This document shows positions 44,164 to 53,120 of a stretch of DNA of 64,000 nucleotides, one piece after another. The notes below the pieces were generated by a model, which was given only the letters and a program-made list of their open reading frames with translations, did not search any database and was not told the DNA's origin. This DNA is from Streptomyces niger (GTDB taxonomy: Bacteria > Actinomycetota > Actinomycetes > Streptomycetales > Streptomycetaceae). The stretch lies in assembly GCF_000718305.1 (NCBI RefSeq), contig NZ_JOFQ01000005.1, forward strand, positions 308,201 to 372,200, given 5' to 3'. Positions within the stretch are counted from its first letter, which is position 1; each line of letters begins with the position of its first letter. Made by a program: the position numbers and the translations under genes.

Positions 44164-45417
44164 TCAGGCGCCCAGCGAGGCCAGGTACGCGTTGGTCTTC
44201 TCCGGCTCGTAGAAGAAGTTCTCGAAGTCGGCGGGGTCGTTGAAGCCGTTGGCGAAACGGTCGGCCGCCGGCTGGAGCTGGCCGGCCGCGCCGATGAGGT
44301 TCAGGACGTGCTCCGGCGGCGGGGCCAGCATCGCGTTCGTCCACTTGGTGACGTGCTGGGCGGTGTTCCAGTACCGGTCGAAGGTGGCCTGCATGAAGTC
44401 CCGGTCGAACGGCTTGTCCCCGTGCTCGACGATCGAGTCGAGGTAGGCCTTGGCGCACTTGGACGCGGAGTTCGAGCCCTGGCCCGTGATCGGGTCGTTG
44501 GCCACGACCACGTCGGCGACGCCGAGCACCAGGCCGCCCGAGGGCAGCTGGCCGATGGGGTTGCGGACGGTCGGCGCGTACCGGCCGGACAGCGTGCCGT
44601 TCGCGTCGGTCAGCTCGACCTTCGTGGAGCGCGCGTACTCCCACGGCACGAACTTCTCCAGCAGCTCCAGCGTGAGCGCCAGGTGCTCGTTGGGGTCCTT
44701 CACGCCCTGGAAGGCGTCCAGCGGACCGCCGGGGATGCCCTCCCAGAAGAGGATGTCGGCGCGGCCCGAGGTGGTGTAGGTCGGCATGACGAAGAGCTCG
44801 CCGACGCCGGGCACGAGGTTGCAGCGCACCGCGTCGAACTCGGGGTGCTCCGGGCGGGGGCCCATGCCGTGCACGTACGCGACGGCCAGCGCGCGCTGCG
44901 GGGTGGCGTACGGGGAACGGGAGGCGTCCCGGCCGAACATGGACACCAGCTCGCCCTTACCCGCCGAGACCAGCGTCAGGTCGTAGCGGGAGGCGAAGAA
45001 GTCGAGGTCGGAGACGGCGGCGCCGTGGATGACGAGCTGGCCGCCGCGCTGCGCGAAGGTCTCCATCCAGCCGGCCATCTTCACGCGCTGGTCGACGGAC
45101 TGCGCGTAGCCGTCGAGCTTGCCGACCCAGTCGATGGCGCGCTGCGTGCCCTCGGGCGACTCGTGGCTGCCGGGCGCGGCGACGGAGACACCGAGGCCCT
45201 CGATGCGCGGGGCCTGGCTCTCCCAGAAGTTGATCTGCAGGTCACGCTCGTGCTGGAGGGCGGTGTGGAACATGCACTGCGTGGACATGACCCGGCCGGA
45301 ACGGATCTCGTCGGCGGTGCGATTGGACATGAGGGTGACCTCATAGCCCTTGGACTGGAGGCCAAGAGCCAACTGGAGCCCGGACTGGCCGGCTCCGATG
45401 ATGAGTATCTTCCGCAT
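44164..45417 (-). CDS. Styrene/indole monooxygenase-like flavoprotein (StyA type)
   Basis: A 417-residue FAD monooxygenase with the N-terminal dinucleotide fold ILIIGAGQSGLQLALGL. The StyA-like features are RSGRVMSTQCMFHTAL and the later FAD segment GVADVVVANDPITGQGSNSASK. StyA enzymes epoxidise styrene or oxidise indole using FADH2 from a separate reductase (StyB); no reductase gene is in the window. The ATG at 45417 is 41 bp after the conservon GTPase gene on the same strand, so it is probably the fifth gene of that operon and its output enzyme. The natural substrate is unknown. Confidence 0.9.
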   Translation of the reverse strand: MRKILIIGAGQSGLQLALGLQSKGYEVTLMSNRTADEIRSGRVMSTQCMFHTALQHERDLQINFWESQAPRIEGLGVSVAAPGSHESPEGTQRAIDWVGKLDGYAQSVDQRVKMAGWMETFAQRGGQLVIHGAAVSDLDFFASRYDLTLVSAGKGELVSMFGRDASRSPYATPQRALAVAYVHGMGPRPEHPEFDAVRCNLVPGVGELFVMPTYTTSGRADILFWEGIPGGPLDAFQGVKDPNEHLALTLELLEKFVPWEYARSTKVELTDANGTLSGRYAPTVRNPIGQLPSGGLVLGVADVVVANDPITGQGSNSASKCAKAYLDSIVEHGDKPFDRDFMQATFDRYWNTAQHVTKWTNAMLAPPPEHVLNLIGAAGQLQPAADRFANGFNDPADFENFFYEPEKTNAYLASLGA

Positions 45418-45458
45418 GGTGGTGCTCTTCTCTGCTGGGGCTCGCGAGCGGTGCGAAC

Positions 45459-46097
45459 CTATTCGGGGGTCAACTCCAGGGCATGCGCGACGAGCGTGAG
45501 CAAGGACTCCACGACCGTGATCCGCTGACGTGCATCCATGATCACCACGGGCACGTCGGGCGGTACGGACAGGGCCTCGCGCACATCCTCGGCCGCGTAT
45601 TCGGCGGTCCCCTCGAAGTGGTTGACGGCGACGACGTACGGAAGTCCGCAGCTCTCGAAGTAGTCCAGAGCGGGGAAGCAGTCCTCCAGCCGCCGGGTGT
45701 CCGCCATCACTATCGCGCCGATGGCACCCCGGACCAGGTCGTCCCACATGAACCAGAACCGCTGCTGGCCGGGCGTACCGAAGAGGTACAGGACCAGGTC
45801 CTGGTCGAGCGTGATGCGACCGAAGTCCATCGCGACCGTGGTCGTGGTCTTTTCCGGGGTGGCCGTCAGGTCGTCGGTGTCCTCACTGGCCTGCGTCATC
45901 ACCGCTTCGGTCTGCAGCGGCGTGATTTCGGAGACCGACCCGACGAACGTCGTCTTGCCGACGCCGAACCCGCCCGCCACCACGATCTTCGTGGCGATGG
46001 GGGCCCGCGTACGGTCCGTCTGCCAGCTCTGCAGACCTTCGTCGGCGGCAGGCGTCCCGGCGCTCGCCGTCATCGTCTCAGAGCCTGCGAAGTCCAC
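45459..46097 (-). CDS. cvnD: Conservon GTPase-like protein (CvnD)
   Basis: A 212-residue Ras-like nucleotide-binding protein of the type found only in actinobacterial conservons. P-loop GGFGVGKT (42-49), switch region and Walker B VLYLFGTPGQQRF, and the base-recognition segment VAVNHFEG are present. In the family it associates with CvnA-C at the membrane and acts like a G protein. The GTG at 46097 (N-terminus MDFAGS) is preferred since MDF is conserved at the start of these proteins; an ATG at 46073 is possible. It overlaps cvnC by 20 bp. Confidence 0.94.
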   Translation of the reverse strand: MDFAGSETMTASAGTPAADEGLQSWQTDRTRAPIATKIVVAGGFGVGKTTFVGSVSEITPLQTEAVMTQASEDTDDLTATPEKTTTTVAMDFGRITLDQDLVLYLFGTPGQQRFWFMWDDLVRGAIGAIVMADTRRLEDCFPALDYFESCGLPYVVAVNHFEGTAEYAAEDVREALSVPPDVPVVIMDARQRITVVESLLTLVAHALELTPE

Positions 46098-46479
46098 TCA
46101 GCACCCTCTCAAGCAGCGCGCGGTCGGGCTGGCCGGTGCCGTGACCGGAGCCGTAGACGCGGATCTTTCCCTGGTCGGCGAGGTCGCTGAGCAGGACGCG
46201 GACCACGCCCAGCGGCATTTTGAGCAGCGCGGAGATCTCCGCGACGGACCGCATCCGGCGGCACAGCTCGACGATGGCGCGCATCTCGGGCATGACGCGG
46301 TCGGCCCAGCCGCCCGAGGTCAGCTCGCGACGCTCCTCGGGCGCGTCCAGCGCGGCCACGAAGGTCTCCACGAGCAGGACGTGCCCGAAGCGGGTGCGGC
46401 CGCCGGTGAGCGAATACGGCCGCACGCGCGCGGGTTTCTTGTCCCCACCTCGTGTGGGGAGTTTGGGTGCGGTACTCAC
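46078..46479 (-). CDS. cvnC: Conservon DUF742 protein (CvnC)
   Basis: A 133-residue DUF742 protein with a winged-helix-like pattern (VRPYSLTGGRTRF, MRSVAEISALLKMPLGVVRVLLSDL). It is the third component of conservons, with CvnA, CvnB and CvnD. The GTG start overlaps the cvnB stop by GTGA; the 3' end overlaps cvnD, so the four genes are one coupled unit. Confidence 0.94.
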   Translation of the reverse strand: MSTAPKLPTRGGDKKPARVRPYSLTGGRTRFGHVLLVETFVAALDAPEERRELTSGGWADRVMPEMRAIVELCRRMRSVAEISALLKMPLGVVRVLLSDLADQGKIRVYGSGHGTGQPDRALLERVLSGLRRL

Positions 46480-46961
46480 TGGACGCTCTCCATCGACTTG
46501 CGCAGTTCGCTGCGGAGTTCGGGGGTGAGGACATGGCCGGCCCGGCCGACGAAGAGCGCCATGTGGTACGCCACGACACTCATGTCGCAGTCGGGGGTCG
46601 CGTGCACGCCGAGCAGCGAGCCGTCGCTGATGTAGCTGACGAACAGGCTGCCCTCGTCCATGGCGATCATCGTCTGCTTGACCGTTCCGCCGTCCATCAG
46701 CTTCGCCGCGCCGTTGGTGAGGCTGCCGACGCCGGAGACGATGGTGGCCAGGTCGGCGCTGGAGCCGCGCGGGCCGCGCGTCCCCCCGGCGTCAACGGCC
46801 CCCTCGGCCAGCTCCGGGTCCGAAGCCAGCAGCAGCAGTCCGTCCGACGACACCACGGCCACCGAACGGATGCCCGGCACCTCGTCGACCAGATTGGACA
46901 ACAGCCACTGCAGATTCCGTGCCTGGCTGCTCAGTCCGTAAGCAGTGGGCGCTTGCGCCAT
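46476..46961 (-). CDS. cvnB: Conservon roadblock/LC7 protein (CvnB)
   Basis: A 161-residue roadblock/LC7-domain protein (core about 10-110: LQWLLSNLVDEVPGIRSVAVVSSDGLLL as two segments, and MIAMDEGSLFVSYISDG). In conservons it is thought to help control the partner GTPase. The ATG at 46961 overlaps the cvnA stop by ATGA. Confidence 0.94.
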   Translation of the reverse strand: MAQAPTAYGLSSQARNLQWLLSNLVDEVPGIRSVAVVSSDGLLLLASDPELAEGAVDAGGTRGPRGSSADLATIVSGVGSLTNGAAKLMDGGTVKQTMIAMDEGSLFVSYISDGSLLGVHATPDCDMSVVAYHMALFVGRAGHVLTPELRSELRKSMESVQ

Positions 46962-49900
46962 CAATCGCGTGCCTCCTCGACAACGTGACTCTCTCCCGGG
47001 GCCCCCGCTCCGTCGGTGTCCGTTTGTGGGATGGTCTGTTCCGCCGTGTGCTCCGCGATCTCCGCGGCCACGTCCCGGCGGCCCTCGCGCGCCCCCTGCT
47101 GGAAGCCGCCGAGCCGGCGCCGCAGCGCTTCGGCGTTCACCCCACCGCTCTGCCGCGGGGCACTCGGCGGCCGCTGTGCCACGACGCGGGGCGTGCGCTT
47201 GGGCAGCCCCATGTCGGTCAGCCGCCGCGCGGGCGGCTCCTCCTCGGTCTCGGCCCGGCTGTGCTCGGCGCCCTCCGCGTGCGCGGCAGGCGCGGCGGCC
47301 GGCGCGTCGTCGGCGACGTACGGCGACCGGCCGGCGGGCGCGCCACCGGTGGCCGGCTCGCCGTCGGGGTCACCGGAGAAGTCCGGCACCCCCGGGCGTC
47401 CCGGGCCGGCCTGGCCCGTGGGCCCGGCGGGGCCGGGCTGCGCGACCGGCGCCTGGGCCTCCGGGACGTGCGCCGCCGGGCCGTTCCGGTCGTACGGCGC
47501 GTGCGGCGCCGGGCCGGGGTGCGGGTATCCGCCCGGCGCGCCCGCCTCGGGCCCGCCGGTGCCCGGCGCAGCGGCGTCCGGTCCCAGGCCCGCCGCGTCG
47601 ATGCTCCGCTCGGCCGCCTCGATCAGCGGGTCGGCGGGCTGCCCGGGGAACGGGCCCGTCAGGGAGTCAGGGAGAGGATCCGTGAGCGGATCGCCCAGCG
47701 GCGCCGGGGCCGGCTGCGCGTGCTGCTCCTGCGGTGCCTGCGGTGCCTGCTGCGGTGCCTGCTCCGGCCGGCTGTGCCGGCCCCGCTGCTCCAGCTGCGC
47801 CGGCCGGCCCTGCTCCACCTGCTGCGGCTGGGCCTGCTGCGGCGTCAGCGGGCGCTGGCCGCGGGCCGGCAGCGCGTTGGAGTTGGCCTCGGCGACCGAG
47901 CCCGGGAGGGTCGGTCCGGCCTGCACCGTGCCGGGCTGCGCGGCGGCGGCCGGCGTCGGGCGGGTCGGCAGGATGGACTTCGGCAACACCACGACGGCGG
48001 TGACGCCGCCCTGCTGCTGGTCGCGCAGCTGGACGCGGACGCCGTGCCGCGCGGCGAGCCGTACGACGACGTACAGGCCGAGGCCGAGCGCCTCGTCGAC
48101 GGTCTCCGAGGAGGTGGCCGTCTCCGGGTCCGCCAGCCGCTGGTTCAGCTCCGCCATCCGCTCCGCGGTCATCCCTATGCCCTGGTCCTGGACCGAGAGC
48201 ATCAGCTCGCCGCTCTCCAGCAGCCAGCCGGACAGCTCGACGTGGGCGTCCGGCGGGGAGAACGCCGTGGCGTTGTCCAGCAGCTCGGAGATCAGGTGGC
48301 TGACGTCGTCGGCGGCGAAGCCGGCGACCTGGGAGTGCGGCGGGAGGGACTGGATGCGCACCCGCTCGTACCGCTCGATCTCGCTGATCGAGGCGCGCAG
48401 CACGTCCAGCAGCGGCACCGGTACGGCGTTGTGGTTGCTGTGCTCGGAGCCGGACAGGACGAGAAGGTTCTCGCTGTTCCGGCGGATCCGGGCGGCGAAG
48501 TGGTCGAGCTTGTAGAGGGTGTCCAGGCGCTCGGGGTCCTGCTCCTTCTCCTCCAGGCTCTCGATGACCGCGAGCTGGCGCTCGATCAGGCCGACGGTAC
48601 GCATCGCCAGGCTGACGAATCGGTTGTTGACGCCGGAGCGCAGGGCGGCCAGCCGCTCGGTGAGGTCGGCCCGCTCCTCCAGCAGCACGTCCCGCTCGGC
48701 GGCCAGCCGCTTGCGGCCGCTCGCCATCCGGGCGCGCTCGCCCTCGGCCTCGGCGGCCTTCTTCGCCAGCTCGGCGACCTGCGAGTGCAGCGCGTTGACC
48801 GAGCGGACGGTCTGCGCGTACTCGTCGTTGCGGCCCTTGTACTCGACCGGCTGCTCGTCGGCGGGGTCCTTGGCGAGCCGCGCGGCACCGCGGCGCAGCG
48901 CGGACAGCGGCTGGGTCATCGTGCGCGCCGACCAGATGCTGATGCCGACGGCGAGCAGCAGGCAGAGGCCGACCAGGCCGATGCGGATCTCCAGCGTCGT
49001 GACGTCGTCGTCCCGGAGCGTGCCCATGGACTTCACGTCGGCGGTGGTCAGCGAGGACTCCACGCTGCGCATCAGGCCGATGCGGGTGCTGAGCGAGGTG
49101 CGGATGCGCTCGCGGTTCAGCTGGAGGTCGAGGGGGGAGACCCGGGGCTGGTCGGTGAGACGGGTGAGGTAGCGCTCGGCGGTGTCGACGTCGGTGCCGT
49201 TGACGGTCCGGTCGTAGCTGTCGCGGGAGTGCGCGTCGGCGCTCTGCCGGAAGTCGGCGACGGCGGCCTGCGCGCGGACGTGCGACTGCTGCGCGGCGGC
49301 CGACAGGTCCGGCTGCCGTCCGCCGCTCGCCAGCGCGGCGAGCAGCAGTCCGCGGGTGGCGGAGGCCTGTTCGGTGGCGCGGGCGAGGAGCGGCAGGCCT
49401 TGCGCGTGGGAGCCGGCGGCGAGCGCGCGGGGCGGCACCTTGCGGGCGATGTCGGTCGAAATGGCGTCCAGTGCCTGAATGGTGGCACTGTAGGACTTGA
49501 ACGTGTCCAGGGCGGTGCCCCGGCCCGTCAGTCCCTGCTGGCGCACGCTCGGCAGCGTCTTGAGGGCCCGGCCGGCGTCGGCGAACGCCGCGGTCTCGGC
49601 GGAGGTCTCGGCCGCCTCGGCGCGCAGGTCCTCGATCTGCCGGTCCACGCGGGCCCGCTGGGCCTCCGACACGCCGCCGCCGTTCTGCGTCGTACGGCCG
49701 GCCGCGACGTACGTCGTCATGGCGTCGCGCTCGTCGGCGAGGGAGTGGGACAGGGTCACCGCGCGGGCGTTCAGCTCGCCGAGGTCGACCAGCTCCTGGG
49801 AGCCGTCCACGTCCTGTGCCGCCGAGGCGATGACGGGCGTGCCGACCGCCAGGACGGCGACGGCGACCACCGCCACGGCCCCCACGAGCCTGTTGCGCAC

Positions 49901-50161
49901 GCGCGCGGGACGTCCGCCCGCGCGGCCACCGTCCGTACCGGACCTGGCCGGGCCGGCCGGTGTTCCCGGCTCCACCACGTCACCCCGAAGCCGCTTCTTC
50001 CGCACCGCTGCTCGCAATCCTGTCTCGCCTGCCCACGCCGTGTGGCCTTGCGGACCCGGCCGTTCTCCCCCGGGGGCGGACCTGCGACGCGTCCGCGGCA
50101 CCTCACGCCCCCGCCGGGGAAACAGTCCGGCTGTGCGCGTCCCGGTGAGCGAATGACCCAC
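46961..50161 (-). CDS. cvnA: Conservon sensor histidine-kinase-like protein (CvnA)
   Basis: A 1,066-residue membrane protein. After an Arg-rich cytoplasmic N-terminus there is a first transmembrane segment (about 92-114) and a large extracellular nitrate-sensor-like helical domain (about 115-365). A second membrane segment with HAMP-like linker (about 370-430), a coiled coil and a HATPase domain (about 590-700; ELLDNATAFSPP, DQGIGM, GLGLYVV) follow. There is no canonical phospho-acceptor H-box. The last 350 residues are Pro/Gln/Ala-rich and disordered. It starts the cvnABCD-monooxygenase operon. The exact GTG start (50161) is uncertain; starts near the first membrane segment are possible. Confidence 0.93.
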   Translation of the reverse strand: MGHSLTGTRTAGLFPRRGREVPRTRRRSAPGGERPGPQGHTAWAGETGLRAAVRKKRLRGDVVEPGTPAGPARSGTDGGRAGGRPARVRNRLVGAVAVVAVAVLAVGTPVIASAAQDVDGSQELVDLGELNARAVTLSHSLADERDAMTTYVAAGRTTQNGGGVSEAQRARVDRQIEDLRAEAAETSAETAAFADAGRALKTLPSVRQQGLTGRGTALDTFKSYSATIQALDAISTDIARKVPPRALAAGSHAQGLPLLARATEQASATRGLLLAALASGGRQPDLSAAAQQSHVRAQAAVADFRQSADAHSRDSYDRTVNGTDVDTAERYLTRLTDQPRVSPLDLQLNRERIRTSLSTRIGLMRSVESSLTTADVKSMGTLRDDDVTTLEIRIGLVGLCLLLAVGISIWSARTMTQPLSALRRGAARLAKDPADEQPVEYKGRNDEYAQTVRSVNALHSQVAELAKKAAEAEGERARMASGRKRLAAERDVLLEERADLTERLAALRSGVNNRFVSLAMRTVGLIERQLAVIESLEEKEQDPERLDTLYKLDHFAARIRRNSENLLVLSGSEHSNHNAVPVPLLDVLRASISEIERYERVRIQSLPPHSQVAGFAADDVSHLISELLDNATAFSPPDAHVELSGWLLESGELMLSVQDQGIGMTAERMAELNQRLADPETATSSETVDEALGLGLYVVVRLAARHGVRVQLRDQQQGGVTAVVVLPKSILPTRPTPAAAAQPGTVQAGPTLPGSVAEANSNALPARGQRPLTPQQAQPQQVEQGRPAQLEQRGRHSRPEQAPQQAPQAPQEQHAQPAPAPLGDPLTDPLPDSLTGPFPGQPADPLIEAAERSIDAAGLGPDAAAPGTGGPEAGAPGGYPHPGPAPHAPYDRNGPAAHVPEAQAPVAQPGPAGPTGQAGPGRPGVPDFSGDPDGEPATGGAPAGRSPYVADDAPAAAPAAHAEGAEHSRAETEEEPPARRLTDMGLPKRTPRVVAQRPPSAPRQSGGVNAEALRRRLGGFQQGAREGRRDVAAEIAEHTAEQTIPQTDTDGAGAPGESHVVEEARD

Positions 50162-50466
50162 CCCATGATCCGGAATACGACCATTTCACCGGCGCCGCGC
50201 GGCGGCCCGGCAACACTTGCCCGGCCACCTGAATGAGTGAACATCAATCGGAAGTTGACCATCAACTTCCGCTGTGAGGCGCAACAGTAGGCCATCGGCG
50301 GGCGGGTTTGGAGAACCGTCGCGGTCCTGGCAGGATGCCCGCCCGCATTTTCCGGAGCGGCCTTTCCGCGGACCGAAGTGCCGGCACGGGCGCGGCTTCG
50401 GGCCCACGCCACGCGAACCGCGCATTCCGGACGGCCTCTTTCGGTCCCTCCGGCATGCTTGCTCCC
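50162..50466. other. Divergent promoter region of cvnA and the PP2C-like gene
   Basis: 305 bp between divergent genes, with an AT-richer centre (about 50225-50285) containing a perfect dyad (annotated separately). Promoters for both directions are expected here. No gene is seen. Confidence 0.6.
50249..50271. promoter_or_regulatory. Perfect 23-bp dyad in the cvnA/PP2C intergenic region
   Basis: CGGAAGTTGA, spacer CCA, TCAACTTCCG: two perfect 10-bp arms. The symmetry, spacing and position between divergent starts suggest an operator for a dimeric regulator. No regulator gene is immediately adjacent; a MarR gene lies at 51335. Confidence 0.7.
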
Positions 50467-51312
50467 ATGCGCATCGAACTCGCCACGGAGCCCGGCGACC
50501 CTCAACGCCCCAATGAGGACTACGCATCAGTAGCGCTGCCCGCGTCCGGGGAGGGCGGCGTACTCGTCCTGCTCGACGGGGTGACGCCGCCGCCGGAGGA
50601 CTTCGGGTGCCGCCACGACGTCCCGTGGTTCACCGCGCGCCTCGGGGGCGCGATGCTCGAACTGTCCGGTTCGCTCCGCGACATGACGCTCGCCGAGGCG
50701 CTCGCCGAAGCCATCGGCCGCACCGCCGCCGCCCACCGCGACACCTGTGACCTTTCTCACAGTAGGACTCCGCAGGCAACGGCGATCGCCGCGCGGTGGT
50801 CGCCGTACGCCGTGGAGTACCTGGTGCTGTCCGACTCCGCGCTGCTCATCGAAGCGCCGGACGGGACGGTCGAGGCGGTACTGGACGAGCGCCTCGCCCA
50901 GCTGCCGGCCTCGGTCGGCGAGCTGCGGGCCGCCGTACGGGCCCTGCCGGAGGGGTCCGCCGAACGGGCGGCGGCGGCCCGCGAGTACGTCGCCGCCGTC
51001 GAGGCGCTGCGCAACGCCGAGGGCGGCTTCTGGACCGCGGCCGCCGATCCGTCCGTGGCGGCGCGGGCGGTCACCGGCACCGTGCCGCGCGAGCAGGTGC
51101 GCTCGCTGACCGCGCTGAGCGACGGGGCCGGGCGCTGGGTGGAGGTGTTCCGGGAGGGCTCCTGGGCCGACTGCCTGGCCGTGGTGCGCAAGGAGGGGCC
51201 GCGGGCGCTCATCGAGCGGGTGCGGGCCGCGGAGGACGCCGACGCCGACCGGCTCGCCTTCCCGCGGGGGAAGCTGCACGACGACGCGGCGGTGGTGCAC
51301 GCGGAGCTGTGA
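50467..51312 (+). CDS. PP2C-like serine/threonine phosphatase-fold protein
   Basis: 281 residues from the ATG at 50467. PP2C-like features are the N-terminal PNEDYASV, the VLLDGVTPP motif (the DG of the metal site), ATAIAARW and YLVLSDSALLI strands, and the terminal KLHDDAAVV (metal-binding DD). Compared with active PP2C enzymes the motifs are shortened, so activity is likely but not certain. It is divergent from the conservon. An ATG at 50455 is an alternative start. Confidence 0.83.
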   Translation: MRIELATEPGDPQRPNEDYASVALPASGEGGVLVLLDGVTPPPEDFGCRHDVPWFTARLGGAMLELSGSLRDMTLAEALAEAIGRTAAAHRDTCDLSHSRTPQATAIAARWSPYAVEYLVLSDSALLIEAPDGTVEAVLDERLAQLPASVGELRAAVRALPEGSAERAAAAREYVAAVEALRNAEGGFWTAAADPSVAARAVTGTVPREQVRSLTALSDGAGRWVEVFREGSWADCLAVVRKEGPRALIERVRAAEDADADRLAFPRGKLHDDAAVVHAEL

Positions 51313-51334
51313 GCGGGGGGCGGCGCGCCCGCCG

Positions 51335-51907
51335 TCACCCGTCCGCCGCCTCCCGGCCCGGCTCGGCGGTCGACCCGCGTGCCTCGTCCGCCGCGCGTTC
51401 CTCGTGCAGCTCGCGCTCCTGCTCCTGCTCCTGTTCCTGCTCCTCGTTCAACCGGTGAAGGAGCCGTGCCAGTTCGCCGATCTCGCCGCGGTCCCAGGAG
51501 GCGAGGCGGCGGGCGTAGCGGTCGCGCCGGGCATTGCGTACCCGGGTGAAGCGGGCCAGCCCCTCGTCGGTGAGCCGGACCAGGACGGCGCGCCCGTCCG
51601 CCGGGTCCTTCTCGCGGGCGACCAGGCCGAGGTCGTCCAGCGCCCGCAGCTGACGGCTGATGGTCGCCTTGCCGACGCCGACGTAGCAGGCCAGCTCGGT
51701 GGCCCGCTGCTCGCCCACGTCGGCGAGCCGGACCAGCAGGCCGTACGCCGAGGGCTCCAGGTCCGGGTGCACCTCGCGGGCCATCTCGCCGGAAGAGGCG
51801 CGGGCCCGGCGCAGGAATACCGCCAACTCGCGTTCGAGCGAAAGAAACAGGTCGTCCATGCCGTCGGGCCGCCGCGCCGCCGCCCCGTCGGTTCCGGTGT
51901 TGTGCAC
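51335..51907 (-). CDS. MarR-family transcriptional regulator
   Basis: 190 residues with a winged helix-turn-helix core (about 45-130: ATELACYVGVGKATISRQLRALDDLGLV, split by the recognition helix, and the wing EKDPADGRAVLVRLT). The C-terminus has a Glu/Gln repeat tail (EEQEQEQEQE) encoded by a short tandem repeat. The GTG at 51907 gives full length; an ATG at 51859 is possible. It is divergent from the GH25 lysozyme genes and could regulate them. Confidence 0.92.
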   Translation of the reverse strand: MHNTGTDGAAARRPDGMDDLFLSLERELAVFLRRARASSGEMAREVHPDLEPSAYGLLVRLADVGEQRATELACYVGVGKATISRQLRALDDLGLVAREKDPADGRAVLVRLTDEGLARFTRVRNARRDRYARRLASWDRGEIGELARLLHRLNEEQEQEQEQERELHEERAADEARGSTAEPGREAADG

Positions 51908-52128
51908 GTCAGCGCCCTTTCCCGTTTTCCGGACGATGGAAGAATTTTTCAGCGGCGGCCGATTCCGCAGCTGAGACAGTATTTCGCAGGATTAGACCAA
52001 CGGAATCATCCGACCCCCTTTCCGCTCCAGGTCTACGCGCGTACCGTCCTTTATGGCATGACCACACCAAGTCATGGACCACGGTCGGCCTCCCCCCCCA
52101 GATCCCACCGAGATCTTCGGAGTCACGT

Positions 52129-52998
52129 ATGCACGTGCACAGATCCGGTCCGGCCCGCCACCCTCGGCGCTCCGCCGCCAGGGTGGCCGGAATCCTCCTC
52201 ACCCTGCTCGCGCTGCTCGGCGGCACCTTCGGCACCGCCGCCGCGGCGCAGCCCGCGGGCACCCCCGCGAAGGACGCCCCCGAACCCACCCATCCCGGCC
52301 AGGACTGGGCCGGCTCACAGATCGCCAAGCACGAGGGCGGTACGGGCCTGCCGGTCGCACCGTCGCTCGCGGCGTCCGTCGAAGGAGTGGACGTCAGCGG
52401 CCATCAGGGCAACGTCGCCTGGTCGACGCTGTGGAACAGCGGGGTGAAGTTCGCCTACGTCAAGGCAACCGAATCGACCAGCTACATCAACCCCTATTTC
52501 GCTCAGCAGTACAACGGGTCCTACAACGTCGGGATGATTCGCGGGGCCTACCACTTCGCGACACCCAACACCTCCAGCGGCGCCGCCCAGGCCAATTACT
52601 TCGTGGACCACGGGGGCGGCTGGTCCCGGGACGGCAAGACGCTGCCCGGCGCGCTCGACATGGAGTACAACCCGTACGGCGCCACCTGCTACGGCATGAG
52701 CGCAACGGCGCTGGTCAACTGGATGAAGGACTGGTTCGCGACATACAAGGCGCGGACCGGGCGGGACGCGGTGATCTACACCTCCACGAGCTGGTGGAAG
52801 CAGTGCACGGGCAACTACGCGGGCTTCGGGAACACCAACCCGCTGTGGATCCCGCGGTACGGCTCCTCCGTGGGGGAACTCCCGGCCGGCTGGGGCTTCC
52901 ACACCATCTGGCAGTACACGTCCACCGGGCCGACCGTGGGCGACCACAACTCCTTCAACGGCGCGTACGACCGTCTCCAGGCGCTCGCGAACGGGTAA
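52129..52998 (+). CDS. Secreted GH25 lysozyme (muramidase), first copy
   Basis: A 289-residue exported glycoside hydrolase of family 25 that cleaves MurNAc-GlcNAc bonds. Signal peptide about 1-40 (Arg-rich n-region, hydrophobic core, AAAA cleavage zone), then the GH25 barrel from about residue 85. Catalytic acidic residues are visible in GVDVSGHQG and LDMEYNPYG. It lacks a cell-wall-binding domain. A closely related second copy follows 122 bp downstream. Confidence 0.95.
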   Translation: MHVHRSGPARHPRRSAARVAGILLTLLALLGGTFGTAAAAQPAGTPAKDAPEPTHPGQDWAGSQIAKHEGGTGLPVAPSLAASVEGVDVSGHQGNVAWSTLWNSGVKFAYVKATESTSYINPYFAQQYNGSYNVGMIRGAYHFATPNTSSGAAQANYFVDHGGGWSRDGKTLPGALDMEYNPYGATCYGMSATALVNWMKDWFATYKARTGRDAVIYTSTSWWKQCTGNYAGFGNTNPLWIPRYGSSVGELPAGWGFHTIWQYTSTGPTVGDHNSFNGAYDRLQALANG

Positions 52999-53120
52999 GA
53001 GGCGGACAGGGCTCCCCCACCGTGCCGCGCGGACCCGCGCCGGGATCCTCCCGCGGGCCCGCGCCGCACGGCGCCCTGTCTCCCCCTCCCCGTGCGCGTC
53101 TTCGAAAGAGGCTCCCCCCT

